Assembly (NCBI GenBank): GCA_002770955.1 | Contig: PCUH01000049.1 | Coordinates: 1-8,749, forward strand | Reading direction: 5' to 3' | Length of the DNA stretch: 8,749 nt | From: Flavobacteriales bacterium CG18_big_fil_WC_8_21_14_2_50_32_9 | GTDB lineage: Bacteria > Bacteroidota > Bacteroidia > Flavobacteriales_E > Vicingaceae | Part shown: positions 6,160 through 8,749 of the stretch, piece by piece | How positions within the stretch are numbered: position 1 is the stretch's first letter | How the letters are laid out: each line of letters opens with the position of its first letter | The notes under the pieces: generated by a model | Databases searched by the model: none | What the model was told of the DNA's origin: nothing | What the model saw: the letters and a program-made list of their open reading frames with translations, nothing else | Made by a program: the position numbers and the translations under genes

Positions 6160-7688
6160 GAAATCAACGCAGCATATTTAAAAATATTGATTGGGTAACT
6201 ATTAGTATTTATTTAGCCTTAGTTTTTATTGGCTGGATAAGTATTTATGCAGCGGTTTATAACGAAGAAAACAGTGCTATTTTTGATGTTTCTCAACGCT
6301 ATGGAAGTCAGTTAATATGGATGATTTTTGCCTTTATAATTGCATTTGTTATTTTACTTTTAGATGGAAATTTTTTTACCTCTTTTGCCATACCCATTTA
6401 TGGATTACTTATGCTAATTTTAGTAGCAGTTTTATTATTTGGTGTTACTGTAAACGGAGCAACTTCATGGTTTGAAATAGGTCGCGTAAAAATTCAACCT
6501 GCAGAATTTGCCAAATTTGCTACCGTATTGGCTTTAGCAAAATACCTTTCAATGCCCAACATTAGGATTAAAGAATTTAAAACAAAAGTAATTGCTACCA
6601 CTATTATAGCTATTCCTGCACTACTTATTTTGATGCAAAACGATACAGGTTCAACACTTACTTATGTTGCTTTTATCTTTTTACTCTATCGAGAAGGTTT
6701 ATCAGGAAACATACTGTTTTTAGGCGTTCTTGCCATCTTAGTATTTGTCTTAACTCTTGTTTTCGGAGCTACGTCAATGATTCTTTTTGGTTTTATCATC
6801 TTTTTGTTGCTCTATGCTGCCACTAAATATGATTTGAAAATAACAGTTTTTACAACACTAGCAATAATTTCATTCTTAATATTTAATACTTATTTTGAAA
6901 TAAAAGATAGTTTTATTTTCTTTGGAATTACACTAATATTATTTTCAATCTTCCTTTTTATATTTACAAATAAAAAACTAAAAGATAAGGGAAGTCATTA
7001 TTTAGGTATTTTCATTTTTGTAGTTTCTTGTGCTTATATTTATAGTATAGATTTTGCATTTAACAAAGTGCTAAAAGAACATCAACGAACCAGAATAACC
7101 GTTTTGCTTGGAGAAGAAGACCAATTAATTAAGCAAATAAAAACACTTGAATTTAAGATGAATGAAGAAACATTCTCTCAAGAACAAAAATTAGTAATAA
7201 AAACAGATTTAAAAACAAAAAAAGAAAGCTTAAAAGAGTTGCAACAAGGCAATGGTTGGAACATTAAACAATCATTAATTGCAATTGGTTCAGGTGGTTT
7301 TACTGGTAAAGGTTTTTTACAAGGAACACAAACAAAATTTAATTTTGTTCCCGAACAAAGTACCGATTTTATTTTTTGCACCATAGGCGAAGAATGGGGG
7401 TTTTTAGGCACTTCGTTTGTAATATTGCTTTATATGGCACTTTTTTTACGAATTATTTTTATTGCAGAAAAACAACGATCCACCTTTAGCAGAATTTACG
7501 GATATGGTGTTGCCTCTATTTTGTTTATTCATTTTATTGTTAATATAGGAATGACAATAGGTTTAGTTCCTGTTATTGGTATTCCCTTACCTTTTATTAG
7601 CTATGGAGGCTCTTCGCTCTGGTCATTTACAATTTTGCTTTTTATTTTTATAAAACTAGACTCTGAACGATTGTTTGTGTTAAGATAA
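6156..7688 (+). CDS. rodA: RodA, SEDS-family peptidoglycan glycosyltransferase, enlarged form
   Basis: RodA polymerises lipid II into glycan strands in complex with PBP2. Family motifs are clear: GATSWFEIGRVKIQPAEFAK (101-120), QNDTGS (161-166), HQRTRI (309-314), QSLIAIGSGG (372-381), GKGFLQGTQT (384-393), TDFIF (403-407) and PLPFISYGGSS (477-487). D404 aligns with the catalytic Asp262 of E. coli RodA, so the enzyme should be active; the residue two before it is Ser (S402) where many homologues have His. At 510 residues it is much longer than the 370 of E. coli. The extra length lies in two places. From QNDTGS to HQR there are about 148 residues against about 48 in E. coli, giving roughly four extra hydrophobic segments between about 185 and 300. 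A Lys/Glu-rich insertion of about 42 residues (323-364) then sits in the large periplasmic loop. FtsW is the alternative, but the elongasome operon argues for RodA. Confidence 0.94.
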   Translation: MRNQRSIFKNIDWVTISIYLALVFIGWISIYAAVYNEENSAIFDVSQRYGSQLIWMIFAFIIAFVILLLDGNFFTSFAIPIYGLLMLILVAVLLFGVTVNGATSWFEIGRVKIQPAEFAKFATVLALAKYLSMPNIRIKEFKTKVIATTIIAIPALLILMQNDTGSTLTYVAFIFLLYREGLSGNILFLGVLAILVFVLTLVFGATSMILFGFIIFLLLYAATKYDLKITVFTTLAIISFLIFNTYFEIKDSFIFFGITLILFSIFLFIFTNKKLKDKGSHYLGIFIFVVSCAYIYSIDFAFNKVLKEHQRTRITVLLGEEDQLIKQIKTLEFKMNEETFSQEQKLVIKTDLKTKKESLKELQQGNGWNIKQSLIAIGSGGFTGKGFLQGTQTKFNFVPEQSTDFIFCTIGEEWGFLGTSFVILLYMALFLRIIFIAEKQRSTFSRIYGYGVASILFIHFIVNIGMTIGLVPVIGIPLPFISYGGSSLWSFTILLFIFIKLDSERLFVLR

Positions 7689-7703
7689 ATTTAAAAAAAC
7701 ATA

Positions 7704-7732
7704 TTGAATCTTAAACTAAATACTTACCTTTA
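7704..7732 (+). promoter_or_regulatory. Candidate Bacteroidetes-type promoter of the beta-barrel gene
   Basis: TTG at 7704-7706 is followed after 18 bases by TACCTTTA at 7725-7732, a 7/8 match to TAnnTTTG. Spacing and order fit the Bacteroidetes -33/-7 promoter pattern. Transcription would start near 7737-7741, giving a leader of about 45-50 bases that contains the palindrome at 7746-7761. This suggests the last gene can be expressed independently of the mre operon. Confidence 0.5.
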
Positions 7733-7745
7733 TTTAAAAATTCAT

Positions 7746-7761
7746 CCTGATATCTATCAGG
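7746..7761. repeat. Palindrome in the leader of the beta-barrel gene
   Basis: CCTGATA (7746-7752) and TATCAGG (7755-7761) form a perfect 7-base inverted repeat separated only by TC. A 2-base loop is too tight for a good RNA hairpin unless the inner pairs open, so a DNA-level role or a dispersed palindromic repeat is as likely as a leader structure. It is not followed by a T tract, so it is not a standard terminator for rodA. I recall similar palindromes (CCCGATAGCTATCGGG type) scattered in Bacteroidetes genomes, but cannot confirm that here. Confidence 0.55.
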
Positions 7762-7786
7762 GACAAATAATCTTACTCTTAAAAAA

Positions 7787-8581
7787 ATGAAAAAAATATC
7801 CTTTATCTCATCATTTATACTACTGATTTCCTTATGTGCTGTGGCACAAAAAAATGTAGTTAAGATTCATGCTCTTCCTTTTGCTTGGGGCGAAATGCGT
7901 TTTGGGTATGAGAGAGTGCTTACTCCTAAACTTTCGTTACAGTTTAATTATGGTGGTTTCTTTTCTAACAAAATTCCTTCTTTACTTTATAGGACTTCTT
8001 CAGTAGAAACATACAATAATACTGTCCCAATCCTAAATAAATTAAATGGTTTCAGCACTAGTATCGATTTAAGAATATACACAAAAGGAGATGCCCCTCA
8101 ACGCTTTTATATTGCTCCGTATGTTAAATATAATCGTTATAACATTACTGCTTCAGCAAGTTTTGAATACGCTGCAAATCCTTCAGAATTTATACAATTA
8201 ACATCAGAACAACAAGCAGTTGGTGGTTTTCAAACAGACGGAAACTATCATTATGACGCAACTGGAACGCTAGATGGTACAATTACTCAATATGGACTTG
8301 GCTTTTCAATAGGCATTCAATTCATTGTTGCAAAAATAATATCAATAGATTTAACCTTCATTGGATTGGGTGTTGAATACAACGATGTTAATGCTGATTT
8401 AACTACCAATATTGATGTTGATTATCAAAAATGGCTTCCTTATGTGCAAAGTGAAGTTGAAGATATTCCTTATATTGGTAATAAAGTTGAACTTGAAGCA
8501 GAAAAAGATAAAATTAAAATGCACGCACCTATAATTGCTCCGACTTTGAGAGCAGGTATTACTGTAGGTATTGCTTTTTAA
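7787..8581 (+). CDS. Secreted outer-membrane beta-barrel protein, DUF3575-like
   Basis: This is a 264-residue exported protein. A Sec signal peptide is clear: KK at 2-3, a hydrophobic core at about 4-17, and a likely signal peptidase I site after CAVA (residues 17-20), giving a mature start at Q21. The Cys at 17 is not in a lipobox, so a lipoprotein is unlikely. The mature part alternates polar and hydrophobic residues as in membrane beta-strands and ends in phenylalanine (GITVGIAF, 257-264), the usual outer-membrane barrel signal. The segments at 26-56 (with LPFAWG and GYERVL) and 106-118 (RFYIAPYVKYNRY) resemble DUF3575-type small barrels of Bacteroidetes; that family call is from memory. 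A charged stretch at about 217-246 precedes the last strand and is probably a surface loop. Substrate and function are unknown. The gene has its own promoter candidate, so it is probably not part of the elongasome operon. The ATG at 7787 is supported by the signal peptide. Confidence 0.75.
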   Translation: MKKISFISSFILLISLCAVAQKNVVKIHALPFAWGEMRFGYERVLTPKLSLQFNYGGFFSNKIPSLLYRTSSVETYNNTVPILNKLNGFSTSIDLRIYTKGDAPQRFYIAPYVKYNRYNITASASFEYAANPSEFIQLTSEQQAVGGFQTDGNYHYDATGTLDGTITQYGLGFSIGIQFIVAKIISIDLTFIGLGVEYNDVNADLTTNIDVDYQKWLPYVQSEVEDIPYIGNKVELEAEKDKIKMHAPIIAPTLRAGITVGIAF

Positions 8582-8718
8582 TATACTCAACACACTTAGA
8601 TTTTCGGGAATTTTGACGAATTTATTTTTTTTTCTTTATCAAGGCGAAATTTTCAAGCATTTTAACTCTATTTAGTATTTTTGTTTTAATTATATTTATC
8701 ATTACTAACCGACTAATG

Positions 8719-8730
8719 TGGCTAAAGCCA
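8719..8730. repeat. Small inverted repeat at the window edge
   Basis: TGGCT (8719-8723) and AGCCA (8726-8730) are perfect inverted arms around AA, a small stem with a short loop. It lies in non-coding DNA about 140 bases after the last gene, and the window ends 19 bases later. The GGCTAAAGCC core is GC-richer than its surroundings and resembles extragenic palindromes I recall from Bacteroidetes, but one incomplete copy cannot establish a repeat family. Confidence 0.4.
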
Positions 8731-8749
8731 ATAATATGAATTGATTACG

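Noticed and set aside
8603..8633. Possible rho-independent terminator after the barrel gene (TTCG...CGAA stem followed by a run of nine T)
   Set aside because: The stem is only 4 base pairs with a 10-base loop. The T tract at 8625-8633 is real, but T tracts are common in this AT-rich DNA, so I do not call a terminator.
8620..8739. Open frame on the + strand with a hydrophobic translation in the 3' spacer
   Set aside because: It has no ATG, GTG or TTG start before the hydrophobic stretch; its first in-frame upstream codon after the stop at 8614 is CGA. T-rich DNA naturally reads as Phe/Leu/Ile. No conserved motif is visible.
1..8749. Search for a novel defence, mobile or regulatory gene system
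   Set aside because: All the coding space is accounted for by purH, the elongasome genes and one outer-membrane barrel gene. No spacer is longer than 207 bases, and no transposase, toxin-antitoxin pair, CRISPR array or structured RNA is visible.

Overview
The window is AT-rich and reads as the cell-wall elongation locus of a member of the Bacteroidota (Bacteroidetes). Three things point there. The gene order purH-mreB-mreC-mreD-mrdA-rodA is the arrangement I know from that phylum. The start codons follow A-rich stretches, with no recognisable Shine-Dalgarno sequence. Two gene starts are preceded by sequences resembling the Bacteroidetes -7 element (TAnnTTTG). I cannot place it below phylum with confidence; a flavobacterial-type lineage is a guess.

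Layout. Positions 1-108 are a short leader with a good purH promoter candidate. purH (109-1635) encodes the bifunctional last enzyme of IMP synthesis. A 207-base spacer built largely of short degenerate tandem repeats follows. Next come mreB (1843-2877), a 111-base spacer again filled with short tandem units, and then a tightly packed block: mreC (2989-3831), mreD (3821-4339), mrdA/PBP2 (4336-6159) and rodA (6156-7688). These four genes overlap by 11, 4 and 4 bases, so they are almost certainly co-transcribed and translationally coupled. After a 98-base spacer with its own promoter candidate and a palindrome comes a gene for an outer-membrane beta-barrel protein (7787-8581). The last 168 bases hold no gene; they contain a T tract and, at the very edge, a small inverted repeat.

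How the genes work together. MreB filaments lie under the inner membrane, MreC and MreD link them to the periplasm, RodA polymerises lipid II into glycan strands, and PBP2 cross-links them: the complete elongasome core in one operon. purH is metabolically unrelated but is a conserved neighbour. The terminal barrel protein has its own promoter candidate and is probably an independent unit.

All eight protein genes appear intact and all catalytic motifs I looked for are present. I found no mobile element gene, CRISPR array, tRNA, rRNA or defence system. The points worth a second look are the period-6/7/8 repeat tracts on both sides of mreB, an enlarged RodA with extra membrane segments and a charged loop insertion near its active site, and two small palindromes near the end. 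I do not see a new biological system here.
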